Positions 1-11,200 of a stretch of 64,000 nt of DNA are shown in pieces; positions within the stretch are counted from its first letter, which is position 1; each line of letters begins with the position of its first letter. A model generated the notes under the pieces. It saw nothing but the letters and a program-made list of their open reading frames with translations. It did not search any database and was not told the origin of the DNA. This stretch comes from Spongilla lacustris. Taxonomy: Eukaryota; Porifera; Demospongiae; Spongillida; Spongillidae. The position numbers were made by a program, and so were the translations under genes. The stretch covers positions 9,374,426-9,438,425 of the forward strand of contig OX442422.1 of assembly GCA_949361645.1 (NCBI GenBank). Direction: 5' to 3'.

Positions 1-715
1 TAGACAGTGAAGTGTTTCCCCTACTCTGGGCCTTTATTGGGACAGTATGTAATGTTTAGGTAGCATAGCAGTATGCATGGGTCATATGTTTGGGGGAGGG
101 GGGGGGGGGGTAAGTGACTTTTGAGTAACTAAACATTTCTATCATCTAACTCAAACAATAGACAGTGAAGTGTTTCCCCTACTCTGGGACATGATTGGGA
201 CAGTATGCAATGTTTAGGTAGCATAGCAGTACATATGTTTGGGGGAGGGGGGGGGGGGGGGGGGGTTAGTGACTTTTGAGTAACTAAAAATGTCTATCAC
301 CTGACTCAAACAATAGACTCTGGGACATGATTGGGACAGTATGTAATGTTTAGGTAGCATAGCAGTATGCATGGGTCATATGTTTGGGGGGGGGGGGGGG
401 GGGGGGGGGGGTAAGTGACTTTTGAGTAACTAAAATTTTCTATCACCTGACTCAAATAATAGACAGTGAAGTGTTTCCACCTACTCTGGGACATGATTAG
501 GACAGTATGTAGCATACATGGGTCATATGTTTGGGGGAGGGGGGGGGGGGGGGGGGTCAATGCCAAATGACTTCTGTGTAAATATCACCAGACTCCAGTG
601 AAGTTTTCCCCCTAAGTTTACTCTGGGACAGGGTTAGAATAGTATATGCATGGGTGATATGTTGGGGAAGGGGGGGGGGGCATAATGACTTAAGCGTGTT
701 ATCATGTAACTTATT
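1..715. repeat. Tandem ~150-165 bp units, each with a long poly-G tract
   Basis: At least four imperfect copies of one unit follow each other. Each starts near a tagacagtgaagtgtttccc motif, continues through tgggacatgattgggacagtatg, and ends with a poly-G run (about 93-110, 241-265, 388-411, 537-556) followed by a gtgacttttgagtaacta block. Copies differ mainly in poly-G length. Proline-rich reading frames on the minus strand here are translations of the poly-G and are not genes. The array may extend beyond the left edge. Confidence 0.85.
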
Positions 716-734
716 GGTTAACACATTAATAGGA

Positions 735-1568
735 GGTGTGTGATAGTAGGGAGGGGTGTGATGGTAGGTGGGGTGTGATGGTAGGTTGGGTGTGATGGTA
801 GGTGGGGTGTGATAGTAGGGAGGGGTGTGATGGTAGGGAGGGGTGTGATAGTAAGGAGGGTGTGATGGTAGGGAGGGGTGTGATGGTAGGGAGGGATGTG
901 ATGGTAGGGAGGGGTGTGATAGTAGGGAGGGGTGTGTTGGTAGGGAGGGATGTGATGGTAGGGAGGGGTGTGATGGTAGGGAGGGGTGTGGTGGTAGGGA
1001 GGGGTGTGATGGTAGGGAGGGGTGTGATGGTAGGGAGGGGTGTGATGGTAGGAAGGGGTGTGGTGTTGGGAGGGGTGTGATAGTAGGGAGGGGTGTGATG
1101 GTAGGAAGGGGTGTGGTGTTGGGAGGGGTGTGATAGTAAGGAGGGGTGTGATGGTAGGGAGGGGTGTGGTGGTAGGTGGGGTGTGAAGGTAGGGAGGGGT
1201 GTGGTGTCGGGAGGGGTGTGATAGTAGGGAGGGGTGTGATGGTAGGAAAGGGTGTGGTGTTGGGAGGGGTGTGATAGTAGGGAGGGGTGTGATGGTAGGG
1301 AGGGGTGTGGTGTAGGGAGGGGTGTGGTGTAGGGAGGGGTGTGGTGTAGGGAGGGGTGTGGTGTAGGGAGGGGTGTGGTGTAGGGAGGGGTGTGGTGTAG
1401 GGAGGGGTGTGGTGTAGGGAGGGGTGTGGTGTAGGGAGGGGTGTGGTGTAGGGAGGGGTGTGGTGTAGGGAGGGGTGTGGTGTAGGGAGGGGTGTGGTGT
1501 AGGGAGGGGTGTGGTGTAGGGAGGGGTGTGGTGTAGGGAGGGGTGTGATAGTAGGGAGGGGTCAGGTG
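735..1568. repeat. G-rich minisatellite, 17-18 bp unit
   Basis: About 45 copies of a unit built on gtagggaggggtgtgatg (18 bp). It becomes a very regular 17-bp variant (tgtggtgtagggagggg) between about 1300 and 1540. Each unit carries a GGG and a GGGG run on the plus strand, so four neighbouring G runs could form quadruplexes. The open frames across the array (H/T/P-rich on minus, G/V/R-rich on plus) follow from the repeat and are not supported as genes. Confidence 0.9.
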
Positions 1569-1589
1569 TGAAGAGGTTGTATGCTAACA

Positions 1590-3190
1590 TCTAGCTTCGT
1601 GGGCTATTTACTTTACATGTAATTAAAACGAGCGCAACTATTATACACTCCGGTATTTGGTTTTGGTCATTAGTTAGGCCAGCTACCCGGCCGGGTAGGC
1701 TAGGACCGGAGCTAGCTAGATGGAGCTCGAGCGGTATACGGTAATTGTAAAGTGACCTCTACGCGCGCAAAACGGTTACTAAAGCCACACCCACTGGCTA
1801 GCTCGACTGTCTTCCTTACGAACCACGCTCATCACCTTTAGACACCTTCTCTATGTCGGTGATATTAGAAAAGGAGTGGTTGATACGCAATAATATGCCC
1901 TGTTGTGCCTGTAAAACACCACGCATCTTGGCTATGTCGACTGGTAGTACTGTACCGGTAGTACCTATACCTTTCGATCGCGATTACACATTTGTAGAGT
2001 CCTTCAACCACAATCACGAATGTATCTGTAACCTACTAGTATAGTACTCACCCGCCCGGCTATGTCGATGCGAATCTGCTTTTAATTACTGCGCACGTCA
2101 CGTACTGGTACTAACTCAACCTAGCGCTAGCTAGTGGCTCAACGAGTCGACAGTATTATGAATCAGCACTAGCCGAGAACTGCATCATTTGTACGCTTGT
2201 ACAACGTGATCGCTTTACAGAAGCTAGCTATCATGCATGTTGGTCTGATCGCAGCTAGTATAGTCCAGAGTGTGCATGTTCGCACGCGCGCCTCGTACGC
2301 CCTACTTTTGCTCCTGATGGTACTTGGTGCATGTACGTCCCGCTCCGACATCCGACTCCATGCACTGACAGCTAACATCTTACCGCCATGCAACCGTGAC
2401 GTATGCATGAATTACATCATATATTTGTCCCACATTTTACAGTGGGGTCCAAAAAATTGCCATTGGAACAAACCGCGAAGGGGGCAAAATTATACTACTT
2501 GTGCCTAAAAATGTCTTGGTGGTTCAGATTTAATATTCCAGTTGGTAGACTTGAACTTTCCATCTGCGTGAATGGAAAGAAATTGAAGAAACATAACAAT
2601 TGCATGTTCCATGTACTAACGTATGTAGTGAACACAACACTGCGTACGGAACATGAAGTGGACAGATTTTAACGGAGACAAGAACACAAAAGAGATGGGA
2701 TATCTTCATCTGTATCATAATCCGTTTGGTAGACTTAACATTTATATTCCGTTTAAGAACGGTGCGCGTTATAAGACATTTCTCCATAGACTTCCCGTTC
2801 AATTAATTTTTAACGCGTAACGCGGGTATTCAATTATTCAAGTCCGCAATAGCTGGACATGCTAACAGAGAATGTAGCTGACTCAAAATCTTTGTGGTCA
2901 CCTATTTAATTAGGGTGGTGGCATGTGGTCATTAGTTATGGCTGTTATGTAAACGTTTCACATGTATGGCCCCTCAGGACTAGTACATACTTGTAGTTTC
3001 TATCCAGCATCCTTGCCATTGTGTATGAGTCATGATCACCAGCCTTCATGCCATCGGCCATCGATCTGTTCACTGATGACAGATCAGAGCTGCATCATGG
3101 CATCCTTTTTTGTGCCATTGCTTTAGTATTTGTAGGAGTAAATTAGATAGACAGGTGCATGTATGTGATCTTTTCTTCAACTGCATGCCC
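1590..3190. other. No recognisable gene
   Basis: No protein family is recognisable. A 63-codon frame at 1853-2044 has no similarity I can name. A possible Tc1/mariner-like terminus (tacagtggggtcc, about 2438-2450) is not matched by a second inverted copy. The stretch around 2520-2810 shows short self-similar segments (ggtagactt blocks) that may be old transposon sequence. Confidence 0.5.
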
Positions 3191-3204
3191 ATGCAAGTCC
3201 TGTG

Positions 3205-3405
3205 TCAAGTGTGTGTATGTGTGTGTGTGTATGTGTGTGTGTGTATGTGTGTGTGTGTATGTGTGTGTATGTGTGTGTGTGTGTATTTGCATGTACATGT
3301 GTGTGTATGTGTGTGTGTATTTGCATGTACATGTGTGTGTGTGTATTTGCATGTACATATGTGTGTATGTATGTGTGTGTGTATTTGCATGTACATGTGT
3401 GTGTG

Positions 3406-3440
<35 letters not shown>

Positions 3441-3450
3441 ATTTGCGTGC
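3205..3450. repeat. (TG)n microsatellite with interspersed tatttgcatgtaca blocks
   Basis: TG/TATG dinucleotide runs are interrupted about every 40-50 bp by a tatttgcatgtacat segment, so this is a compound micro- and minisatellite. All Cys/Val-rich and His/Thr-rich frames here are artefacts of the repeat. Confidence 0.95.
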
Positions 3451-3459
3451 ATGGTATTT

Positions 3460-4588
3460 GCATTTGGGTGTGGTTGCATGTGCTTTCCTTCCAGCCGCTC
3501 AATCATAAAAAAGTAGAACACACGGCATAACAAACACACACATCTCAGGCCAACTGCCGAATATGTTTACAGCTGTTCATCCTTCTTGTATACCCTAGCC
3601 ACAATTCCAGCGGAGCTGGATAGAAATGTCTTTACCTCGTAGCAGATATTGGGTCTGGGAACGAGACTGCTATGGCGTGAGCGCGAGCGACCTTGCCTGC
3701 CAATTGATCCATATACAGTCATTAATCGACGATATACAGTATAATACATGTAGGGCCAGGACACAGTGGAGAGTCCAGCTGTGAATATCCGCCGCCATGC
3801 ATATGTTAATTCTTTAGCTAGTGGAAGGCAATATCCTTAACACACCTCCACGAGAACTTCTAGTATGTTATCAAAAACTAGCCAGTCATCGTGGTCAACG
3901 TCAGAGCGATGCACATGCAGATAGATATATATACAATACATATAATTATATAATAATATAGGGACGGAATCGCCCATGCATCTTAACGAGCGAGTCTCGT
4001 TGTCACACCTATATATCATATTATGTAGTAGCTACTCCGCGTTATGGGGGTTTCAAGCCTATCCAGTTGAAGTTCGATGTTGTACGTCTGGCTAGCGAGA
4101 CTAGCGTATACCAAGAATTAGATTTATAGCGAGTGTAGAGCTATTACATTGTATATCCACAATACTATCAGATGGGTACAAATCTTGGTATAGGCATACA
4201 TATAGCCCTAGGCTTGATCCGCCAAAAGGCTACGCCCAACTACTATACAATGGATCAAAATGGTTAAATAACAGATCACGTGACCTCTAGAATGCATCCA
4301 ATGGCAGGGGCACGAGTACAACTAAATGTTTTGAGTTGCGCATGCGTATGCTTAGATCACTAAAATCGACGATAGCTGTAGTTTGGAAGGATTTTATGTA
4401 ACAGCGATGCCTATTCCTAACTTCCCTGCCATGCAGACATACAATGCATTTATTAAAAGTCAATAACGATAATATATTTTAATAAATTAATTAGCAGTTT
4501 TAATAACGTGATAAATCTCTAAAGTACCTAGTGAGTTTAATGGTGCAATTAGATTTTTTAATCACAATCGTACGCCGAGTTATGCATC
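3460..4588. other. No recognisable gene
   Basis: AT-rich unique-looking sequence with several short frames and no recognisable protein. The segment ggtctgggaacgagactg near 3652 resembles the dispersed ctcgtacccagaccc repeat seen at 14.0, 37.9 and 57.2 kb. Confidence 0.5.
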
Positions 4589-4589
4589 G

Positions 4590-4692
4590 ATGTCCACAAT
4601 TTCTGGACATGCCTTGTTTCCTTGCTTTTTGCACCACCAATCCTACATCCCACCAATCACTTTCTCGATAGAGAAGTTTTTGATTTACTTGT
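4590..4692 (+). repeat. Solitary arm of the gtggtgtaaaaa MITE family
   Basis: This segment (ccttgctttttgcaccacc, then ctttctcgatagagaag) reappears as reverse complement at 38503-38585. It resembles one terminal arm of the palindromic MITEs at 4992-5268, 44665-45100 and 55100-55341. No second arm is adjacent, so it is a half element. Confidence 0.6.
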
Positions 4693-4960
4693 AATGTTTA
4701 AACTTGAGATATGGACGCTTTTCTACTAACTCCAATCTAGGAAACCTAAGTCCAAGACATTGCCCAACCATATAGCTTTCATCATATCACCTTCTTTGAA
4801 TGTGTCACACCAATTTGGAATTCTTAGTCTAATAACTCAGAGGTACCTGCATCATGAAAAGCCACCTAAAACGAAACCCTAATAACAAAGGAATTGCTCT
4901 GTGGCATATAGTGTTACTACACTGACTATACCGTTGCTAAGGCCATTCTGTGGCTTGTTG
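4693..4960. repeat. Dispersed intron-type repeat shared with the ANK region of gene 2
   Basis: The blocks ctactaactccaatctagg and caccaatttggaattctt, with a later gctctgtggcatatagtg, recur with divergence near 30730-30800, 31990-32160 and 32850-33030. Two of those copies lie just upstream (in gene sense) of ANK exons. The repeat probably spread with duplicated ANK exon/intron units. No ANK exon is visible next to this copy. Confidence 0.55.
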
Positions 4961-4991
4961 ACTTTCTGTGTACTCCAGTATACATTATACA

Positions 4992-5268
4992 TGATATAAA
5001 ACATTTTCTCTGAGAAAGTTAGTGGTATATAGGATTTGAAGGCGATGGTGGTGTAAAAAGGAAGGGAACAAGGGATTGGAGATGCAATAATTTTTCCTAT
5101 TTATTTAGCACTTTGTATAATGGCATTACAATTATGTTGCTAAATATAGCGAGAATAATTATTGTATCTCCAATCCTTTGTTCACTTCCTTTTTACACCA
5201 CCATTGCCTTCAAATCCTATATACCACTACCTTTCGCAGAGAGAATGTTTTTATATCTTGTTTCATTC
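4992..5268. mobile_element. Palindromic MITE, arms about 100 bp
   Basis: The left arm (gatataaaacattttctctg through ggtggtgtaaaaaggaaggg to gcaataat) is the near-perfect reverse complement of the right arm (about 5160-5265), separated by an AT-rich spacer of about 60 bp. The arms read tatataggatttgaaggc ... ggtggtgtaaaaag. Members of the same family lie at 44665-45100 and in a pyruvate-kinase intron at 55100-55341. It has no coding capacity and is non-autonomous. Confidence 0.8.
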
Positions 5269-5329
5269 TTTTTTTATTAATATTATTAGTGTCTATATTG
5301 CACAGCCCATACATACGATTACATGGGTT

Positions 5330-5470
5330 TGTATAACTAAATCCAGCCATTGTTATTATTGCCTAGCAACACAATGTTTAGTTCTGTTACCTTAGCAGCT
5401 GTTCTAGATCGAAACTCGCACGCCAAGCTTTATGCACTGCCTTGCTCACAGCTCGGTTCGATTTAACATC
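5330..5470 (+). repeat. Segment duplicated in inverse orientation 39 kb away
   Basis: Blocks ttgcctagcaacacaatgtt and gttctagatcgaaactcgc ... ccaagctttatgcactgcc recur as reverse complement at 44425-44540, next to another copy of the MITE. The MITE and its flank therefore form a composite inverted duplication. Confidence 0.65.
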
Positions 5471-6260
5471 TGCATGTTAACTGTCACAAGCAGGTGCTCA
5501 CTTTTTTTTTCTGGATCCGCAGAGATAATGATTGTACCAACATCGACTCTAACATATTCAGTTATAGCTTCATTAGAAACCATTGTGCTAGTTATAGATC
5601 TATCTAATTAGCTGGAGAAACCGAGGGGGGCTTCGTCCGTCTCACGCCGAGTTGGCAGGTCTGCAAAAGTGGTGAGCAAAGCTGCTCTAGAAGACTAGAA
5701 CACAAGTGACCATATTATTCTAATTATACGTGAAATATTGCCATGAGAACGCTTTTAGTATATAGCTCCCCCATATTACGTATATCAGTTACATGCTTTA
5801 TTTACATATCTGATCAGATACTTGCAGATTTTCTTCCAGGAAACTCTAAAGCCATTGGTGTATTTTGCGCTCTTTAAAACCGTTATACTCACCTAGGAAA
5901 AACTGTCGTCGGGGGGACCGAGTTCCCTGTGACACCGTAACTCTGGATATACTGGTATACCACCCATGCCAACTGTTTAGCCAAACCTGGACATCTAGGG
6001 TGTTTCCATAGGTGACTTCCATCACTGTTCAACCATTGTTGCATCTAAGCATGAAGCTTTTGTAGTCGCTTGAAAGTGTAGGATCACACGATTCTCATGT
6101 TGCTCTCATCCTTCTTTGCTCTTGTGGAGGTTTTTGTAAGCACTCCACATAGCAAAAACAACACCTCCAGCACTAGCTGCTAAGGAACTTGCCTTATTTG
6201 ACAGCTGTGTAAGGCAAAGCTTCACAGAGTGCCTAGCCTTAGACCAATCTGATGCTAGCT
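5471..6260. other. No recognisable gene
   Basis: No coding region or strong repeat was recognised between the MITE and the foldback element. Confidence 0.45.
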
Positions 6261-6270
6261 GGGAGCAGGC

Positions 6271-6981
6271 TAGCTTCGTCCCCAGGACCCTGTTTTTATT
6301 AAAGTTAGGGGGTGAAAAACAGACACTGCCAGGGTCCTAGCGAGCATGCGCTAGCCATTACCCGAAGACCTGGTAATCGTATACTTTTGTAATTTTTGTT
6401 TGTACACCTTTTCATACACCATATGCATCTCGTTTTCAGCGTAAACTCTTCCTCGTCCCAGACCATCGTATATGTAGAGTTTTGTACGTCGACTTACTAT
6501 CCCTTGCTCCTTGGACCAAGTTGTTCTTACCTCTACGATTGATACGTGTAGGCTGGCCACCTCACGCTACTTACCATCCTTAGCCGAAGCCACAATGCCG
6601 AAAACCTACTTGTACACTCGTGGTGCGCACTCATTGGAATTACCCTACACACTTGGAAAACTGTGGTGACGAGGAGTCTGGTATCGTCGGACAAGGCCTT
6701 TGCCAATGAGTGCGCACCATGAGAGTACAAGTAGGTTTTCAGCATTGTGGCTTCGGCTAAAGATGGCAAGTAGCGTGAGGTGGCCAGCCTACATGCACCA
6801 ATCGTAGAGGTAAGAACTTGGTCCAAGTAGCAAGGGATAGTAAGTCGACGTACGAAACTCTACATATACGACGGTCTACCAGGTCTTTGGGTAATGGCTA
6901 GCGCATGCGCGTTAGGACCCTGGCAGTGTCTGTTTTTCACCCACGTAACTTTAATAAAAACAGGGCCTGGGGACGAGGCTA
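6271..6981. mobile_element. Mutator-like foldback element with long inverted arms
   Basis: The left arm (6271 to about 6638, starting tagcttcgtccccagg) and right arm (about 6703-6981, ending cctggggacgaggcta) are highly similar reverse complements across nearly their whole length, around a spacer of about 65 bp. The left arm has about 90 extra bases (about 6382-6470) that the right lacks. The flanks are ggagcaggc (6262-6270) and ggagcagac (6982-6990), a 9-bp duplication with one mismatch. A 9-bp duplication with long terminal inverted repeats is the Mutator-like pattern. No transposase is encoded. Confidence 0.75.
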
Positions 6982-6990
6982 GGAGCAGAC

Positions 6991-8180
6991 CCAACTAACC
7001 ATGGTACTGCAGGTGGCCTTGGCTTACGACCACTGGTTCTTCACTCTCCAGCAGCATCTCTTAGCACTTCAGACGTCGACGCTGCATCCATTTATAATAC
7101 TAACCTGGTCCAAGCACTGGACACTTACAATCAAAGTGCTTCTTCACTCAATGCTCCATTATCAAAATGGAAGTAGTGACTAGTGGATAGAAATTGCTGT
7201 CAGAAGAAACTGGCATCCAAAATTGAGGACTTTGAGTTCAAATATTATAAAGCTCTCTAGCTGGCGAGGCTGTTATCTGTATCATCCTCACATGACTAGC
7301 TATGGTATCTACTCCTGATAAGTGCTTGCACCTTAACTTGAAGAGTGCCATACAGCTATCAAATGGTGGCTTGGCATGGATACATTAGCAGGGTCTCATG
7401 TGGGAGTGCTCTGCCCACTCCTTAGATCTTTGGGCATATGTAAGAGAGGGGGAAATGTTGTCGCATGACACGAATAATTACTAGCTGAGTGGCTTTGTCA
7501 TGCGACCATAAGTGTTCAATGCGAAGCTGGAAGCCGGTGGGCTGATCGAGCCATGACAACCGTCCCACTAAGCCTGCTGACATATTGGTTCCCAACTGGT
7601 TTTGCAGCAGACCAGCAGCCCATGATATATACATATAACTGGGATATTACCACTTAACTCCAATATTATAGCCGAAAAGCGAGATTCACATGTCAGCAGC
7701 TGCCTCTGCTAAAGTCAGAAAACAAACAGAAAATGATCCAAAGTGTGAAGAACTGGGATAGATTTGTGTGCCCTTAGCAATTGAAGCCTATGGTGGATGG
7801 GGCATATATGCACAATGTACAATCGCACGTTTGGCCTGCAGGCTCTGCTGCCTCTGCATCAAAACAATTTGGAAAATAATGTCTAGAATGACTACAAATC
7901 ATGACAGTAATTAAGTCAACTCAAGAGCGATATATTGAGTGCATTGCAGATGTATGTGTGGTATAGTTATAGTTGTCATGTTGGTATAAGTAATAATAAT
8001 ACAATACTTAAAAGATTTGTATTTTTATTGCATCTGTTATACTGAAAACTGTAAGGAACAAGTACTAACCCACTAGTGGTAAACCCAAAGATGAGAATAC
8101 CCATTAATTAGCACATGATTAAAAGGTCAGACCAGTTAGCTATGTTGTACATGAATGCAGTTCAATAATCACTACACGTA
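6991..8180. other. No recognisable gene; region downstream of gene 1 ANK exon
   Basis: If gene 1 continues past its ANK exon it should do so here on the minus strand. I found no further ANK unit and no counterpart of the gene 3 C-terminal exon. Confidence 0.45.
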
Positions 8181-8188
8181 CATCTCAC

Positions 8189-8287
8189 CTTGTTAGTTGA
8201 ATTAACAGATACTCCGATATTTATCATTTTTTGTATCATACCAAGATCACCTCTTGTTGCAGCATCTTGAAGCTCTTCCTCACCTTT
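8189..8287 (-). CDS. ANK-repeat exon of gene 1 (99 nt)
   Basis: Bounded by ttctgcag on its 5' side and AAG|gtgaga on its 3' side, it encodes 33 residues beginning KGEEELQDAATRGDLGMIQ and ending VNSTNK. The pattern (L..AA..GD...I..MI..GV.VN) is the start of an ankyrin stack. One 33-residue unit per 99-nt phase-0 exon is typical of ANK genes. Gene 3 has the same exon at 40370-40468. Confidence 0.7.
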
Positions 8288-11200
8288 CTGCAGTAAACAA
8301 CAATATGTATTCAATTTCATGTTCACTCACATAATGATAGTTCAGATAAGTTAGAGCTAGCATTGAAATCGTAACATAACAAAATGGGAGGGGGAGAATA
8401 CAAGGTTTGCACCCACTTGCCCTTCCAAGCCCCATAATCTCTCCCTTTGAGTGCACCCAAGGACACATAACCCTTTACCCTTACCAACTTGTGGAAGCTA
8501 AGTAGCAAATAGGATTTGTGCTGTATCATCAATGTCAAAAACCAATTCACATATGTACATATAAGAGAACCAAAGCTCATAATTTTCTCATACCCAGATG
8601 ACCCATTTTCTGCTTGAGATAGCATAACAATGATATAAATAACACATTAGTCCAATTGTAATAGTAATAGAATTCTCGGACAAGATAAAAGATGCAATTG
8701 GTGCAATGTATATCAGGAATTGATAATAAGCTTCCATCAGTATTCAAGAAATAATAGTTGGAACCATGATACTACTGCAAGGCCAATAGTACAATAGATG
8801 CAGGACCGTAGCTGTTGCAGGGGGGGGGGGGGGGGAGGGGGGGCCCAAATGATCCCCTTCCCATATTGAAGGTCACCCCTGACCTGCTATGTTTGATAAT
8901 ACAATAGAAGTCTCAAAGTCGAATTTCCAATTGCATACACAATATAAAGTTTATAATATATTGTTAAAAATTTAATTAACTGTGCTTTTAGGTAACAATA
9001 ATGCTTGGGAAAAGGAAGAGATGGACACCTCGTGGTGTACTTGTATTTGGCCATACGCAAGGCTCCCTCATACCTATGTTTGCCCCCCCCCCCCTCCCCC
9101 CCCCCCCCTTCTTTGAATGTCTGGCAAGGGCCCTGAGATGCAAAGTGCTTAAAACACAATACATACTGAGAAGATGTCTGCTTACATTATAGTGGTAGTC
9201 CTTTGTTATGATCTCGGTCACACCAAGTGTAATAAGATGTTTCCACTGTTCTTCATCCAAAGGAAACAGTACAGAGTATATACACAGTGGTACAGAATAC
9301 ACCAGCTCCACACATCCATCAACAACAGTGCACAACTTCAGTGCATACTCTGGAATCTCAAAATATGTCATTAAGGTATCTTCAAATAGTTCTATTTCTT
9401 CTGCAGTAATTATTTTTTCATCAAGTTCGTTTTTCTGGTGCATTGCCAATTTTATTATACAGTAAGTACAGCCATTTGTGGGTGAAACACCTTTATATTC
9501 AAATGGGGGACATTCAAAGATATTTCGTTTGCAATACTTGTGCACCTCCTCTGTGTAAGACTGAAGTATGGACAAAATCTCTGCTGGGTCTTTGTGGGTT
9601 AAAGTTTTAGCGTCTTCTAGTACTTTTTTCAAAACAGAATAATTAAACCATGTGTAGTAGTCAGAGAGTATTACTGAGCAGTTGAAATAATTAGCTGCCT
9701 CAATCTCCTTCTGTCTGTCCTTAAGCACAGCCACACCTTTCTTCATACTTCCAGGTATATTTGTAAGGATTTTCCTGTAATCTTCAACAGTCACATTTTC
9801 TTCCATCCAGGTTTTAAATTTCAGAACCATGTAGCGATATTTGCCATCTACAGCATCTGCATCATCCTTAAGCTTTAGTAGTAGAACGCCTCTTTCATTC
9901 TTAGTAAGTGTATCAATACTTTGTAGGTACAGAAATTGCTGTCTTAGTGGATTAGGACATCCATTTGTAATTAGTTCTTTGAAGTCACACTTTCCACAGC
10001 CACAGTTATCCGTTATAAAACGTGTCTCTAAAAAGATAACAGTTAAACTACATAAGCCATGGGCTTTAGTAGGTCACATTAATAACAACATAACTAGAAC
10101 ATCAGAAGGACCTACACGTACATGTAGACAGTCTGACCCTGCACTGTGTTATAGGCATAGTGACATGTTGGGTGCATTCATGACAATATTCAAAATATCT
10201 CTATGTATACAGCTGCCTGATATCTGCTACATATTTGACAATGCACTTACAGGTATAACACTTTTTGGTTTCAATGTTTTTATAACTGTTGCTACTGGCT
10301 TGTTGTTTACATGACCACAATCTTAAATTCTTACAACCACTTGTCATACATGTACAATAACATAGCTTCAACAAGGCAAGATTTGAAGTATGTGTACATG
10401 TAGGTACATCAAAAGCCAGTAATAAAAAAAATGCCTACCTTCCTAGCAGTCACTATCAATGCTCTGGAACTATTGGAGACATCACATTTAGCCACACAAA
10501 TGTCCCAAACACTGTAATACACTGTATGGCGATGGAATGCATCAGCTATGGTGTACATGTAGTGCCATTTTAACAGCTAATCAGTTGCATTCTTCGATAT
10601 GAGGCTGGCCATGAATTTGACATACACACCGATTATCATACTGATCACAGCACTATATTAATTTTGATCATGGCGCCAGTACCGTTCGATAATTGTCTGT
10701 AATAACAAACAGATGCTACATGTGCTCTAGTTTTAGGCATAATTCTGTATTCACAACCAGCGAAAAAATATTATTGAGTAGCACTTTTTATTGCATTATA
10801 GTTTAGCCCAATAATTTTTACTAATTCGTACCTTAGGACAAACAGGTCCAGAGATATGAATGTATAAAGAAAGAGAATATAAGCCAGAAACTATGGAACC
10901 CATAACGTGTAACAATAGCACTTAAAATTCTTGACATAATTTGCTGATGAGCCTATACAACTACCCTACACATAACTCACTACATATAGCTTTAAATAAA
11001 GTACGTGTTTGGCCATCCTTTTATTACTAAAATGAACAGAAGAATTAACATTGCTACTGCATAACTCAATTTACATAACAGTATTTGAAAGGAAAATGTT
11101 GTTTGAAGAGTGCCCAATGCTTTCCAGTTTTCAAGTGGTTCATCGCTGACAGCCAAAGATTTTTAGGCCTTGCTTTGTAGCCACCTAGTCAGGACGGGTG

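Noticed and set aside
718..1590. 290-residue H/T/P-rich protein
   Set aside because: Produced by the G-rich minisatellite; no other evidence.
1853..2044. 63-codon plus-strand frame with a CCAC motif
   Set aside because: Short, no homologue I recognise, no splice or repeat support.
3110..3539. Cys/Val-rich and His/Thr-rich proteins
   Set aside because: Translations of a TG microsatellite in several frames.
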